In this document: piece by piece, positions 47,060-56,612 of the stretch
Numbering within the stretch: the stretch's first letter is position 1
Layout of the letters: each line of letters begins with the position of its first letter
DNA from: Vibrio celticus
GTDB taxonomy: Bacteria > Pseudomonadota > Gammaproteobacteria > Enterobacterales > Vibrionaceae
Reading direction: 5' to 3'
DNA length: 64,000 nt
NCBI RefSeq assembly: GCF_024347335.1
Contig: NZ_AP025464.1
Coordinates: 372,001 to 436,000 of the forward strand
Program-made: the position numbers and the translations under genes
Notes under the pieces: generated by a model
Seen by the model: only the letters and a program-made list of their open reading frames with translations
Databases searched by the model: none
Told to the model about the DNA's origin: nothing

Positions 47060-47617
47060 ATGAAGAAAAACGGATTTACTTTAATGGAATTAATCATTGT
47101 CATCGTGATACTTGGAGTCTTGGCCGTTACAGCAGCTCCGAGGTTTCTTAATATCCAAGAGTCAGCGAGAGAAGCGGTACTTGAGGGCGTCGCTGGTGCG
47201 ATGGAAGGGGTCATCACTCAGGTAACCTCTAAAGCCATTATTGTTGGGCTAGACCCTAGTGCGGAAAACCCAGATGACCAAAGTAACTATGTGATCGATT
47301 TCGGTATCGGTAGCGTTGAGGTCGACTGGGGTACACTTTGTCCTGAAAGCCGAGGGGAGTCTGGCGACAAATTGAATATGCTCGATTTCCTTACCTTGTC
47401 AGATGATGACAGCTTAACGTCTGACTTTGCTAATAGGTATACAGTGGTTGGTTATGAATACCCGTTTACCACTGGAGATCTTGGCGGCGCGATAATAGAC
47501 GATCTTCCATCTGGTTGTTATGTTCTCTATGATTCTTTTGGTGGTAGAACGAGTGGAGATACATGTCCAGCTGATGGTTGTGTATGTACCGTTCAAGTAG
47601 TTAACGATGAGTGTTAA
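47060..47617 (+). CDS. Orphan type IV pilin-like protein (MshA-like)
   Basis: The product, 185 aa, has the prepilin leader MKKNGFTLMELIIVIVILG: cleavage would fall after Gly5, leaving N-terminal Phe and Glu at +5, with a long hydrophobic helix. LAVTAAPRFLNIQESAREAVLEGVAGAMEG is close to MSHA pilins. The C-terminus holds Cys residues (CPADGCVCTVQVVNDEC) for the pilin disulfide loop. The start at 47060 is preferred over an in-frame GTG nine bases upstream. No peptidase, ATPase or other pilus genes are adjacent, so it must use the MSHA, type IV or type II machinery encoded elsewhere. Confidence 0.85.
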   Translation: MKKNGFTLMELIIVIVILGVLAVTAAPRFLNIQESAREAVLEGVAGAMEGVITQVTSKAIIVGLDPSAENPDDQSNYVIDFGIGSVEVDWGTLCPESRGESGDKLNMLDFLTLSDDDSLTSDFANRYTVVGYEYPFTTGDLGGAIIDDLPSGCYVLYDSFGGRTSGDTCPADGCVCTVQVVNDEC

Positions 47618-47651
47618 ACCGAACACATGAACTGATTTATGAAAATTCAAT

Positions 47652-47693
47652 AAAAAAGCGCGTTATTGCCGAGTAGCAATAACGCGCTTTTTT
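47652..47693. terminator. Bidirectional terminator between pilin and MATE genes
   Basis: AAAAAAGCGCGTTATTGC and GCAATAACGCGCTTTTTT form an 18-bp perfect stem with T-runs on both strands, placed between convergent genes. Confidence 0.92.
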
Positions 47694-47714
47694 GTATTAG
47701 CTTGATGATTTGTC

Positions 47715-49097
47715 TTAGTTTGCCAATAGAGCACTTGTTGGTGGCAAGTCACGCTTCTTAATCACGTATCGCAAGCGAATTAACATCAGCGTCGCTGAAA
47801 CGCTCAAGCCCGTTAGGATACCAATCCAAAATCCTTCCTCACCCATAGCAGGAACAATGTGGTCTGTTAAGCCCAACACCATGCCGAGTGGAAGTGCTAA
47901 GCCCCAGTATGAAGCGATGGCTAAGATCATTGGGATCTTAGTATCTTTATAGCCACGCAGTGCGCCGTTAGCAGACGTTTGTAATGCATCGCTGAATTGG
48001 TACATAGCAGTAAAGGTCAACAATACTGCTGCTGTCGCGCTTATTGCAGGGTCGGTTGTGTAAAGCCTAATGATCCACTCAGGGAACAGTAAGAACATCG
48101 CTACTGAAAGAAGTGAGATTAATGCTGCAACTAAGATACCGACTTTACTGCGTTCAATCGCGCCTAGTTCGTCTTTTTCGCCAAGAGCGTGTCCAACACG
48201 AATCGTAATGCCAAACGAGATACTCATAGGAATCACGTAAGTTAGGCTTGAAATATTGAGAGCGATTTGCGCCGCTGCTACGTTCTCTGCACCAATACGG
48301 CCGATCATCAAAGCGATAACCGCAAAGATACTGCCACACACCGCGATATTCATCCCGATAGGTAAACCTAATCTTAGAAGGTGAAGCATCTCTTTTGCTT
48401 TTGGCTTTGCATCTGAAAAGTTGATGATAGTTTTGTAGTGGTGATGACCTTTAATGTAGGAATACAACATTCCGGACATTAGCCAATACACCAAGCTAGT
48501 CGCCCAGCCACAGCCCACAGCCCCCATTTCAGGGAAGCCAAACTTGCCGTAGATAAGCACGTAGTTGACCGGAATATTCACCAACAAACCAACCACCGAA
48601 ATGATCATTGGCACTTTAGTGTTGTTCATACCCTCACAAAAGCCATTCAAGGTGTAAAATAGGGCAATACCCGGCACACCGAAGGCTAGGGCAAACGCAT
48701 AGTCGCTACCAATTGGAATGATCTCAGAGGCAACCCCAATCCACTCTAAGATCGGTTTCGCACTCACTAAGTAAGCGATGAGTAATACGCTAGCAATTAA
48801 TGCCAACCAAACCATTTGGAAGAACTCAACAGAGATACTTTGAAAGTCACGTGCGCCGCGGTGGTAAGCGACAACAGGCGTTAACGCCATAATCACGCCA
48901 CGAAGTAGCAGCAACACAGGAATCCAAAGGCTGGTACCGAGTGCAATAGCGGCGAGATCGGCAGGGCTTACTTGGCCAGCCATTGTCGTATCGACAAATC
49001 CCATCGCCTGGGTCGCTATTTGAGTCAAAATGATAGGAACCGAAAGATGCATAAGCGCACCCGATTCACGAGTAAAAGGACGAAGTTTCGTTAGCAT
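47715..49097 (-). CDS. MATE-family multidrug/Na+ antiporter
   Basis: The product, 460 aa, has 12 predicted spans in two homologous halves. IILTQIATQAMGFVDTTMAGQVSPADLAAIALG is the N-terminal MATE signature (compare NorM), and LRLGLPIGMNIAVCGSIFAV opens the second half. YVIPMSISFGITIRVGHALGEKD is also typical. The protein extrudes cationic drugs or metabolites in exchange for Na+ or H+. Vibrios have several paralogues (NorM, VcmB, VcmD, VcmH, VcmN, VcrM), and I cannot say which this is. It is monocistronic. Confidence 0.9.
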   Translation of the reverse strand: MLTKLRPFTRESGALMHLSVPIILTQIATQAMGFVDTTMAGQVSPADLAAIALGTSLWIPVLLLLRGVIMALTPVVAYHRGARDFQSISVEFFQMVWLALIASVLLIAYLVSAKPILEWIGVASEIIPIGSDYAFALAFGVPGIALFYTLNGFCEGMNNTKVPMIISVVGLLVNIPVNYVLIYGKFGFPEMGAVGCGWATSLVYWLMSGMLYSYIKGHHHYKTIINFSDAKPKAKEMLHLLRLGLPIGMNIAVCGSIFAVIALMIGRIGAENVAAAQIALNISSLTYVIPMSISFGITIRVGHALGEKDELGAIERSKVGILVAALISLLSVAMFLLFPEWIIRLYTTDPAISATAAVLLTFTAMYQFSDALQTSANGALRGYKDTKIPMILAIASYWGLALPLGMVLGLTDHIVPAMGEEGFWIGILTGLSVSATLMLIRLRYVIKKRDLPPTSALLAN

Positions 49098-49474
49098 GGA
49101 AGTTCACAACACCAATATAAATACACGAATGATGGCAGGATGGCCGGTGTGTATTTTAGGATGTGCCCCGTTGGGCGGGCGACAATATAAACACCTTACC
49201 GTATAGGGTCAAGCATTGGATTGATTGAGCGTAATTTGACGATCCAGAGTAGCTACTTATCACAGTGCAGTTACAGTGTGATTGTACGCAACTTATTGAT
49301 TTTTTATTTGAATCCTATTCAGTCCTTAAATTTCCTATTTGTTATGTTAATCACTAAGAAAACAATATCGCTGATTGTTATGGACAAACCAAAGCTAGTA
49401 AAATTGGTGGCATAATTAATTGGACAGAATTACTCTGTGTAACCGCTGTTAGGTATTTTGAGGTCAATTTTAAA
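49098..49474. other. 377-bp gap between MATE and HEPN-motif genes
   Basis: Markedly AT-rich. It contains fragments open in more than one frame but no supported gene. The 49358-49474 stretch is in frame with the following gene, yet has no ATG. Confidence 0.4.
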
Positions 49475-50425
49475 TTGTTGGATATAAATAAACCTGCTTG
49501 GAGTACTGATGAGATTCGACATGCGTATTTCAGAAATTTTTCGGAAACAGAACAAATTCTAAAGTGCACTGAGGGTGCGATATTGTGGCAAAGGCACGAA
49601 GAATTAATGGATTGTGTAACAGTATTGGAAGCATGCTACAACGATGTATTGAATAGCATTAACTCTTTTAGCCATGAAACAACAAAGTTAGACTTTTGGT
49701 ATCCTGCTAATCAACAAAAGCTGGAACAAAAGCAGTTAGATGTTAGAAAGTCTATTTTTAGTGCATCTGCAGCAACAATGGCACTTGTTGATCATTTTAG
49801 ACGGTTTTCACAAAAGTATTCCGTTGAAAAATCAAATGAAACACGCTTAGAGATCTTCGGTAACTCAGGCATACATGAGTTTATACAGGGACTAAGAAAC
49901 TATATTCTTCATGTCAAGATTGTTGAAGCAAACTGGGTTATATCGAGAGACTTCAAAAAACAAACTAGGGACGTTCGCTTTTACTTCTATATTGATGATC
50001 TTAAAAAATACAAAGATTGGAAATCAGCTGCAAAACAATTTCTAGAGCATCATGGAGAGAAAGTCGATGTATATGAGACGTTCTTTAAGTATCTAGAGTG
50101 TGTAAAAAAGTACTATGCATGGCACAGAAATGCAGTACTAACTGAGTACAATGAACAAATCCAACGTCATCTTTCTTATGAGAATGTACTCAACGGAATC
50201 AAAAGTGATACGAGATGGGGTTTCATTGTTGCTAACCTCAAAACACGTCAAGAGTTACTGTCTACGCTTACTAAGTACCTATCAAAAGAACAGTTAAGAC
50301 TTGTTTTAGCTTGTGAGGGTGGGTCTCCTCAGCAGCTTGATATGGTTTTGTCAGTTACTGACACATTTGATGCGTTCAGCGACCAACTAAAAGAGAAGTT
50401 TAGTGACTTGCTAATAAATGCCTGA
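49475..50425 (+). CDS. Unrecognised helical protein with a HEPN-type RNY-x2-H motif
   Basis: The product, 316 aa, belongs to no family I can name. It is mostly helical with no signal peptide. Residues 136-146 read FIQGLRNYILH: Arg141 and His146 in the spacing R-x4-H with Asn after Arg, the hallmark of HEPN ribonuclease domains in toxins and phage-defence proteins. Base composition is more AT-rich than its neighbours, suggesting transfer. The frame has no early ATG, so the start is probably TTG at 49475 with GAGG 11 bases upstream; in-frame sequence extends further 5' without a start. No antitoxin or nucleotidyltransferase partner is adjacent. RNase function is inference. Confidence 0.6.
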   Translation: MLDINKPAWSTDEIRHAYFRNFSETEQILKCTEGAILWQRHEELMDCVTVLEACYNDVLNSINSFSHETTKLDFWYPANQQKLEQKQLDVRKSIFSASAATMALVDHFRRFSQKYSVEKSNETRLEIFGNSGIHEFIQGLRNYILHVKIVEANWVISRDFKKQTRDVRFYFYIDDLKKYKDWKSAAKQFLEHHGEKVDVYETFFKYLECVKKYYAWHRNAVLTEYNEQIQRHLSYENVLNGIKSDTRWGFIVANLKTRQELLSTLTKYLSKEQLRLVLACEGGSPQQLDMVLSVTDTFDAFSDQLKEKFSDLLINA

Positions 50426-50485
50426 AAAAACGATTTCAAGAACAACTTTGATCGACGTATAGAGTTGTCGTTTTTAAAGCAGATG

Positions 50486-50593
50486 CTACTGCCACAAAGC
50501 CAGTAGAAACACTAAAAGACCAATCCCAAGCGTGACCTTTAGGAGTAAGCCAAGAGGGGCACCACCTTTTGGCGCTTTATTGCAACATAACAT
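50486..50593 (-). CDS. Small membrane protein, 35 aa
   Basis: A short leftward frame encodes MLCCNKAPKGGAPLGLLLKV followed by a hydrophobic segment ending in LWQ: one transmembrane helix preceded by a Cys-Cys and Lys/Gly-rich head. GAGG stands 8 bases before the ATG, a good ribosome site that decides against the alternative ATG at 50611. It lies downstream of gcvP in the same direction but after the gcvP terminator, so it has its own promoter. Function unknown. Confidence 0.55.
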   Translation of the reverse strand: MLCCNKAPKGGAPLGLLLKVTLGIGLLVFLLALWQ

Positions 50594-50684
50594 AATTGTT
50601 TCCTCATTCATCGTTGGATTCATTTCACCTTAAACCTTTCCCTTACGGTAAGGTCAATCCATTTATTGATCTTGAATTTCAGAA

Positions 50685-50714
50685 AACAAAAAGGCGAACC
50701 ATTTGGTTCGCCTT
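50685..50714 (-). terminator. Terminator of the glyA-gcvH-gcvP operon
   Basis: AAGGCGAACC (50691-50700) and GGTTCGCCTT (50705-50714) with loop ATTT. Read leftward the stem is followed by TTTGTTTTC. Confidence 0.85.
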
Positions 50715-50746
50715 TGTTATGTTTTGCTGCTTAGCACCGCTACGAA

Positions 50747-53626
50747 TTAATCTTCGTAATTGTCGATGCTCGGGCAAGAACAGATTAGGTTACGGTCGCC
50801 GTATACGTTGTCTACACGGTTAACTGTAGGCCAGTACTTCGAGTTCTTCGTTGCTTTCGATGGGAAACAACCAAGTTCACGAGAGTAAGGGCGATCCCAT
50901 TCTGCGCCAGCTAAGTCAACTTGTGTGTGTGGTGCGTTCACTAGAGGGTTGTTGTCTAGTGGCCATTCACCGTTTTTCACTGCTGCCATTTCGTGACGGA
51001 TTGCAATCATCGCTTCACAGAAACGGTCTAGCTCTTCTAAGTCTTCTGATTCAGTTGGCTCTACCATTAGTGTGCCAGCTACTGGGAAAGACATAGTAGG
51101 CGCGTGGAAACCGAAGTCCATTAGACGCTTAGCAATATCTTCTTCGCTGATGCCTGTGTCTTCTTTAAGTGGACGAATATCGATAATACATTCGTGCGCT
51201 ACGCGGCCGTTAGTGCCACGGTAAAGAACAGGGTAGTGAGGACGTAGTTTTTCCATCACGTAGTTCGCGTTCAGAATCGCTACTTTAGTTGCGTCTGTTA
51301 GGCCTAGTTCGCCCATCATCGCGATGTAAGCCCAAGAGATAGGTAGAATTGAAGCACTACCTAGATCTGCAGCTGATACCGCGTAGTCAGAACCTTGTAC
51401 ACCGTTTTCGATGTGACCTGGTAGGAAAGGTGCTAGGTGTGATTTAACACCGATAGGACCCATACCCGGACCGCCACCACCGTGTGGGATACAGAATGTT
51501 TTGTGTAGGTTTAAGTGAGATACGTCTGAACCGATGAAGCCAGGTGAAGTTAGGCCTACTTGAGCGTTCATGTTCGCGCCGTCTAGGTAAACTTGACCGC
51601 CCGCTGCGTGTACTTGTTCACACACTTCTTTCACTTGCTCTTCGTATACGCCGTGCGTAGAAGGGTAAGTGATCATGATACTTGATAGGTTTTCTTTGTG
51701 CTTCTCGATTTTCGCTGCTAGGTCTGTCATGTCGATGTTGCCATCTTCATCACACTTAACAACCACAACCTTCATTGAAACCATTGATGCCGTTGCAGGG
51801 TTAGTACCGTGCGCAGAGCTTGGAATCAGACAAACGTTACGGTGAGCTTCACCGCGGCTTGCGTGGTAACGTTGAATCGCGATTAGACCTGCGTATTCGC
51901 CAGATGCACCAGAATTAGGCTGTAGTGAGAAATCGTCGTAACCGGTGATTTCACATAGCTTCTCTTTAAGATCTTTCGCTAGTGCTGTGTAACCAGCCGC
52001 TTGCTCTAGAGGTGCGAATGGGTGAATTGAACCAAACTCAGGCCATGTTACTGGGATCATCTCAGCAGCAGCGTTCAGCTTCATCGTACAGCTACCCAGT
52101 GGGATCATGCCGTGCGTTAGTGAGAAGTCTTTGTTCTCAAGCTGTTTTAGGTAACGCATCATTTGCGTTTCGCTGTGGTGCGTATTGAATACTGGGTGAG
52201 TTAGGAACTCTGATTCACGACGGCAGTTTTCTGGAATTGCTGCAAACTCGTTTGATGCAATCTCAGAAGATAGTGCTTGAACGTCTTCTTTCACGTCGAA
52301 GATTGCGAATAGGGCATTCACGTCGTCGACTGTGGTTGTTTCATCTAAGCTGATACCGATTTTGCCAACAAGTCGACGAAGGTTGATGTCTGCTGCTTGC
52401 GCTTTTGCGTACAGTGCATCTGTGTTCTCTTCAGAGTTGATTGTGATGGTATCAAAGAAGCTGTTGTTCGTTAGCTCGTAACCCGCTTTAGTCAAACCAG
52501 CCGCTAGGATAGCTGTCATGTGGTGTGTACGACGAGCAATAGTACGAAGGCCTTCTGCACCGTGGTAAACCGCGTAGAAAGACGCCATGTTTGCTAGAAG
52601 TGCTTGAGCTGTACAGATGTTCGATGTCGCTTTCTCGCGGCGGATGTGTTGCTCACGAGTTTGCATTGCCATACGTAGCGCTTGGTTACCGTGAGTATCG
52701 ATAGATACGCCGATTACACGACCTGGCATTGTACGCTTATGCTTTTCACGAGTACCCATGAATGCTGCGTGTGGACCGCCGTAACCCATAGGAACGCCGA
52801 AACGTTGCGCTGAACCGATGACTACGTCTGCGCCCATTTCGCCAGCTGGCTTAAGTAGAGCAGAAGCAAGTAGGTCAGTTGCAACCGTTACAAGAGTCTT
52901 GTTTGCTTGAGCTTTCGCAATGATGTCTGTTAGATCACGAACTTCGCCTGTTGTACCAGGGTATTGAACTAACGCACCAAATACGTCTTGCTCTGGAAGT
53001 GTTTCAAGAGCGCCAACCATTACTTCAAAACCGATGTACTCAGCACGAGTTTTAACAACTTCTAGTGTTTGAGGGTGAACATCGTCAGCAACGAAGAATA
53101 CTTTGCTCTTGCTTTTACCAGCACGCTTACACAGTGTCATAGCTTCGCCAGCCGCTGTAGCTTCATCAAGAAGAGACGCGTTCGCGATTTCCATACCAGT
53201 TAAGTCCATTACCATTTGTTGGTAATTCAGTAGAGCTTCAAGACGACCTTGAGAAATCTCTGGTTGGTATGGTGTGTAAGCTGTGTACCAGCCTGGGTTC
53301 TCTAAAACGTTACGTAGAATAACGTTTGGAGTGAATGTGTTGTAGTAGCCTTGGCCAATGAAAGTACGTTTCACTTGGTTTAGGTTAGCGATCTCTTTAA
53401 GAGAGGTCAGCATGTCCATTTCGCTCAATGGAGCAGCAAGTGTCATTGGTTTTTCAAGACGGATTTGTGCAGGAACCGTTTCGTCGATCAGTGCTTCTAA
53501 GCTAGTCGCGTTGATCGCTTCAAGCATTTTTTGCTGGTCTGCTTTATTAGGGCCGTTATGACGAGCAACAAACTCGTTTTGAGTACCCAGGTCTTTTAGT
53601 AATTGGCTTTGAAGTAATTCAGTCAT
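50747..53626 (-). CDS. gcvP: Glycine decarboxylase (P protein of the glycine cleavage system)
   Basis: The product, 959 aa, is a single-chain P protein of the usual length. It is a PLP enzyme that decarboxylates glycine and passes the aminomethyl group to lipoyl-GcvH. The N-terminal half has [42 protein letters not shown]. The C-terminal half has [18 protein letters not shown] and the PLP-lysine region [19 protein letters not shown] (about residue 708). It is the last gene of glyA-gcvH-gcvP, 89 bp after gcvH with a hairpin between them. Start codon at 53626. Confidence 0.97.
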   Translation of the reverse strand: MTELLQSQLLKDLGTQNEFVARHNGPNKADQQKMLEAINATSLEALIDETVPAQIRLEKPMTLAAPLSEMDMLTSLKEIANLNQVKRTFIGQGYYNTFTPNVILRNVLENPGWYTAYTPYQPEISQGRLEALLNYQQMVMDLTGMEIANASLLDEATAAGEAMTLCKRAGKSKSKVFFVADDVHPQTLEVVKTRAEYIGFEVMVGALETLPEQDVFGALVQYPGTTGEVRDLTDIIAKAQANKTLVTVATDLLASALLKPAGEMGADVVIGSAQRFGVPMGYGGPHAAFMGTREKHKRTMPGRVIGVSIDTHGNQALRMAMQTREQHIRREKATSNICTAQALLANMASFYAVYHGAEGLRTIARRTHHMTAILAAGLTKAGYELTNNSFFDTITINSEENTDALYAKAQAADINLRRLVGKIGISLDETTTVDDVNALFAIFDVKEDVQALSSEIASNEFAAIPENCRRESEFLTHPVFNTHHSETQMMRYLKQLENKDFSLTHGMIPLGSCTMKLNAAAEMIPVTWPEFGSIHPFAPLEQAAGYTALAKDLKEKLCEITGYDDFSLQPNSGASGEYAGLIAIQRYHASRGEAHRNVCLIPSSAHGTNPATASMVSMKVVVVKCDEDGNIDMTDLAAKIEKHKENLSSIMITYPSTHGVYEEQVKEVCEQVHAAGGQVYLDGANMNAQVGLTSPGFIGSDVSHLNLHKTFCIPHGGGGPGMGPIGVKSHLAPFLPGHIENGVQGSDYAVSAADLGSASILPISWAYIAMMGELGLTDATKVAILNANYVMEKLRPHYPVLYRGTNGRVAHECIIDIRPLKEDTGISEEDIAKRLMDFGFHAPTMSFPVAGTLMVEPTESEDLEELDRFCEAMIAIRHEMAAVKNGEWPLDNNPLVNAPHTQVDLAGAEWDRPYSRELGCFPSKATKNSKYWPTVNRVDNVYGDRNLICSCPSIDNYED

Positions 53627-53673
53627 GATATGTTCTACTTTCTCTCTGGAGCCGTGAGCTAGCCCCTAAAATT

Positions 53674-53695
53674 AAGCTGCTCAAAAGAGCAGCTT
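53674..53695 (-). promoter_or_regulatory. Intercistronic hairpin between gcvH and gcvP
   Basis: AAGCTGCTC and GAGCAGCTT form a 9-bp perfect stem with a four-base loop; read leftward it runs into TAATTTTAG. It could be a partial terminator or RNA stabiliser setting the GcvH:GcvP ratio. Confidence 0.5.
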
Positions 53696-53715
53696 TATCG
53701 TAATGAGGTTACCTA

Positions 53716-54096
53716 TTAGTCTTCTTCGATAGAGCTTAGGTATTCTTCCGCATCCTTAAGGTTGTCTAGTTCAGACGCATCAGACATCTTCACTTTAACA
53801 ATCCAACCACCTTCATAAGATTCTTCGTTAATTAACTCAGGGCTATCTTCTAATTCTTCGTTGATTTCTACGATTTCGCCAGAGATTGGTGCGTAGATAT
53901 CAGAAGCTGCTTTCACTGATTCAACTAGAGAGAAGCTTTCGCCAGCTTCGATTTCGTCTCCAGTGTCAGGCAGGTCAACAAACACAACGTCACCTAGCAT
54001 CTCTTGAGCGTGCTCAGAAATACCGATAGTTACAGTACCGTCACCGTTGTCTTTTACCCACTCGTGGCTGTCTGCAAACTTTAGTGTATTGTCCAT
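53716..54096 (-). CDS. gcvH: Glycine cleavage system H protein
   Basis: The product, 126 aa, is the lipoyl shuttle of the glycine cleavage complex, carrying the aminomethyl group from GcvP to GcvT. The lipoylated Lys is K62 in [20 protein letters not shown], in the expected position between beta strands. The N-terminal [38 protein letters not shown] is standard. The gene lies between glyA and gcvP in one leftward operon, 51 bp after glyA. GGAGAA is found just before the start. Confidence 0.96.
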   Translation of the reverse strand: MDNTLKFADSHEWVKDNGDGTVTIGISEHAQEMLGDVVFVDLPDTGDEIEAGESFSLVESVKAASDIYAPISGEIVEINEELEDSPELINEESYEGGWIVKVKMSDASELDNLKDAEEYLSSIEED

Positions 54097-54147
54097 TGCT
54101 TATTCTCCAAAAATTTATGAGGTTTTAATTTAAATCTTAAAAACGGT

Positions 54148-55440
54148 TTAACGATAAAGAGGGAAGCGTTTGCAAAGCTCTTTAACTTGCTTGCGAACAC
54201 GTTGCTCAACTTCAGCGTTGCCTTCAGGGCTCTCAACTAAGCCATCAAGTACATCACCGATCCATTCACCGATAAGTTTGAATTCTTCAGTGCCAAAACC
54301 ACGACTGGTTCCAGCTGGCGTACCTAAACGGATACCAGAAGTAATCATAGGCTTCTCTGTATCGAATGGTATGCCATTTTTGTTACATGTGATCCCTGCA
54401 CGTTCTAATGCTTCTTCAGTTACGTTACCTTTCAAGCCCTTAGGGCGAAGGTCAACCAACATCAGGTGCGTGTCTGTACCGCCAGTCACAATGTCACAAC
54501 CGCGAGTTTGCAACACTTCAGCGAGAACTTTTGCGTTGTCGATCACTGAATCAATATAAGTATTAAATTCTGGGCCAAGAGCTTCGCCAAACGCCACTGC
54601 TTTAGCCGCGATAACGTGCATTAGTGGGCCGCCTTGAAGGCCAGGGAACACTGCAGAGTTGATCTTTTTGTTGATGTCTTCGTGGTTCGTAAGAATCATA
54701 CCGCCGCGTGGGCCACGAAGTGTTTTGTGCGTTGTTGTAGTAACAACGTGTGCGTGTGGTAGTGGGCTAGGGTGAGCACCTGTTGCGATGAGGCCCGCGA
54801 TGTGTGCCATATCTACCATTAGGATTGCGCCAACTTCGTCAGCGATTTCACGGAACTTGGCAAAATCAATAACGCGTGGGATAGCACTACCACCAGCAAT
54901 AATCATTTTAGGTTGGCTTTCGATAGCTAAAGCGCGTACCGCTTCATAATCGATTTCTAGAGTATCGCGGTCTACACCGTATTGTACTGCGTTGAACCAC
55001 TTGCCCGACATTGCAGGACGTGCACCGTGTGTAAGGTGACCACCAGCGTCTAGAGACATACCTAGGATAGTGTCGCCAGGTTGAAGTAGCGCAAGTTTAA
55101 CTGCTCCGTTTGCTTGAGCACCAGAGTGAGGCTGCACGTTTACGTATTCACATTTGAACAGCTGTTTAGCGCGTTCAATCGCAATAGATTCAACGGTATC
55201 TACGTGCTCACAACCACCGTAGTAACGACGGCCTGGATAACCTTCCGCGTATTTATTGGTTAGGCAAGTGCCTTGAGCTTGCATTACTGCTTTAGAAACG
55301 ATGTTCTCAGAAGCAATAAGTTCGATTTGTTCGTTTTGACGAGTGTTCTCTGCTTGGATTCCAGCAAATACAGCATCGTCAGTACCAGATAGGTTTGTAG
55401 AGAAAAAACTGTCTAAGCTATGGTTTTGGTAAGCGTTCAT
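54148..55440 (-). CDS. glyA: Serine hydroxymethyltransferase
   Basis: The product, 430 aa, is a PLP enzyme interconverting serine and glycine with tetrahydrofolate. Markers are [37 protein letters not shown] (folate/substrate site) and [19 protein letters not shown] with PLP Lys239. It is slightly longer than E. coli GlyA (417 aa), with an N-terminal extension [17 protein letters not shown]. It leads the glyA-gcvH-gcvP operon, so glycine made from serine can be cleaved by the same operon's products. A PurR-like operator lies about 75 bp upstream. Vibrios usually have a second glyA elsewhere; this would be the gcv-linked paralogue. Confidence 0.96.
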   Translation of the reverse strand: MNAYQNHSLDSFFSTNLSGTDDAVFAGIQAENTRQNEQIELIASENIVSKAVMQAQGTCLTNKYAEGYPGRRYYGGCEHVDTVESIAIERAKQLFKCEYVNVQPHSGAQANGAVKLALLQPGDTILGMSLDAGGHLTHGARPAMSGKWFNAVQYGVDRDTLEIDYEAVRALAIESQPKMIIAGGSAIPRVIDFAKFREIADEVGAILMVDMAHIAGLIATGAHPSPLPHAHVVTTTTHKTLRGPRGGMILTNHEDINKKINSAVFPGLQGGPLMHVIAAKAVAFGEALGPEFNTYIDSVIDNAKVLAEVLQTRGCDIVTGGTDTHLMLVDLRPKGLKGNVTEEALERAGITCNKNGIPFDTEKPMITSGIRLGTPAGTSRGFGTEEFKLIGEWIGDVLDGLVESPEGNAEVEQRVRKQVKELCKRFPLYR

Positions 55441-55881
55441 TGTCGAGACCTTTCATTAAGCTAATGGTGATTGTTTTTATAGTCCATTAGGTCTTACGTT
55501 GATTTCTGCATCGGTATCGTTTGCGCTATATAGGTATAAATAAACGTGAATAGCGTTATAAATATACTCTTACAGCGTCTAAGCGATCGTTGTAGGGTCA
55601 ATGCAGCACGAATTGTTTCCCAAAAAAGTTCGGGTAAAAACAGCTCTTACAAATGTTAAATTTATCATTTGCAGCAAGCTGAAGTAGCATCTCTTCATCT
55701 AACAAGTCGATAACATAGCTCCGTTAAATTCAATTTTCAACAAAAATTTCCAATAGGAAACAACTTTTCTGGTTTTGCTACGGGGAGCACGCTTTATTTC
55801 TGTGTGCGCTCTTTAATCAACAAAGCGCTTCATGCAACAATGAGTTTAATAGACAGGAAGTAAGAAATTAATGAGGGACCT
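55441..55881. other. 441-bp divergent promoter region between glyA and the XRE-cupin gene
   Basis: It holds a PurR-like box (55511-55526) near glyA. No glycine-riboswitch aptamer core was found on either strand. The remainder is AT-rich with no gene seen. Confidence 0.55.
55511..55526 (-). promoter_or_regulatory. PurR-like operator in the glyA promoter
   Basis: On the glyA strand the sequence GCGCAAACGATACCGA agrees with the PurR consensus ACGCAAACGTTTNCNT at its core CGCAAACG. A TATATAGC element just upstream could be the -10 box. PurR represses glyA and gcv genes in E. coli, so the site fits the gene function. Confidence 0.55.
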
Positions 55882-56505
55882 ATGTCAGAAGACATTTATG
55901 ATGAGTACCCATCTTTAACGTTGGCGAAAGAAACGTTAGACCAGAATATTGAACCACTTAGGCTCGGTCAGCGTATTAAAGATATTCGCAGCAAGCTTGG
56001 GATTACGCTAGAAGAGGCGAGTCAGCGTACTGGCTTAGCTCGTTCTACGCTCAGTAAAATCGAGAACGAACAAATTTCGCCAACCTTTCAAGCTATGCAA
56101 AAATTAGCGATGGGTTTGCAAATAGATATGCCGCAACTATTTGAACCACCTAGAAAAAAAGTTGCAACAGGTCGGCGAGATTTAACTAAAGTCGGTCAGG
56201 GTAAACCTCATCCAACCCCAACATACGAGCATGAACTGCTTGCAACAGAGCTGTCTAATAAGAAGATGATGCCATTTAAGAGCCGCGTGAGAGCTCGTAC
56301 TTTTGAAGAGTACAATGATTGGGTTCGTCACGACGGTGAAGAGTTCTTAATGATTATCTCCGGCGATGTGATGTTCTACTCAGAATTCTACGAACCGGTG
56401 CCTATGAGTGAAGGTGATAGCATGTATTACGATGCCAATATGGGTCACATGCTTATCTCGACTAGCGCAGAAGACGCGCTCATTTTGTGGGTGACAGCAA
56501 AATAA
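55882..56505 (+). CDS. XRE-cupin regulator, likely controller of the glycine cleavage genes
   Basis: The product is 207 aa. A Cro/C1-type HTH (about 25-80) reads LGQRIKDIRSKLGITLEEASQRTGLARSTLSKIENEQISPTFQAMQKLA. The C-terminal cupin_2 barrel (about 125-205) includes WVRHDGEEFLMIISGDVMFYSEFYEPVPMSEGDSMYYDANMGHML, with acidic and His residues for metal or ligand binding. Such HTH-cupin proteins regulate amino-acid metabolism. Location between glyA (divergent) and gcvT (downstream) and conservation of this arrangement in vibrios suggest it controls both, sensing glycine or a relative; this is inference. GAGGGA precedes the start. Confidence 0.85.
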   Translation: MSEDIYDEYPSLTLAKETLDQNIEPLRLGQRIKDIRSKLGITLEEASQRTGLARSTLSKIENEQISPTFQAMQKLAMGLQIDMPQLFEPPRKKVATGRRDLTKVGQGKPHPTPTYEHELLATELSNKKMMPFKSRVRARTFEEYNDWVRHDGEEFLMIISGDVMFYSEFYEPVPMSEGDSMYYDANMGHMLISTSAEDALILWVTAK

Positions 56506-56532
56506 ATTAACAAAGATCGAATTTCTTATAGT

Positions 56533-56550
56533 GGATGCAAACGTTTGCTT
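56533..56550. promoter_or_regulatory. PurR/LacI-type palindrome
   Basis: GCAAACGTTTGC (56537-56548) is a perfect palindrome matching the PurR core, with a half-copy (GGCAAACGTTA on the minus strand) at 56558-56568. It lies after the XRE-cupin stop and before its terminator, about 400 bp upstream of gcvT, so its target promoter is uncertain. Confidence 0.45.
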
Positions 56551-56574
56551 TTGTTTCTAACGTTTGCCAAATGA

Positions 56575-56612
56575 CGCGATATTGATGTGAAAATCATCAA
56601 TATCGCGTTTTT
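56575..56612 (+). terminator. Terminator of the XRE-cupin gene
   Basis: CGCGATATTGATG and CATCAATATCGCG form a 13-bp perfect stem with a seven-base loop and TTTTT. Confidence 0.92.

Noticed and set aside
39089..50425. MNT-HEPN toxin-antitoxin pair formed by the nucleotidyltransferase and the HEPN-motif protein
   Set aside because: The two genes are almost 10 kb apart with many unrelated genes between them, and the nucleotidyltransferase is of the longer antibiotic-modifying type.
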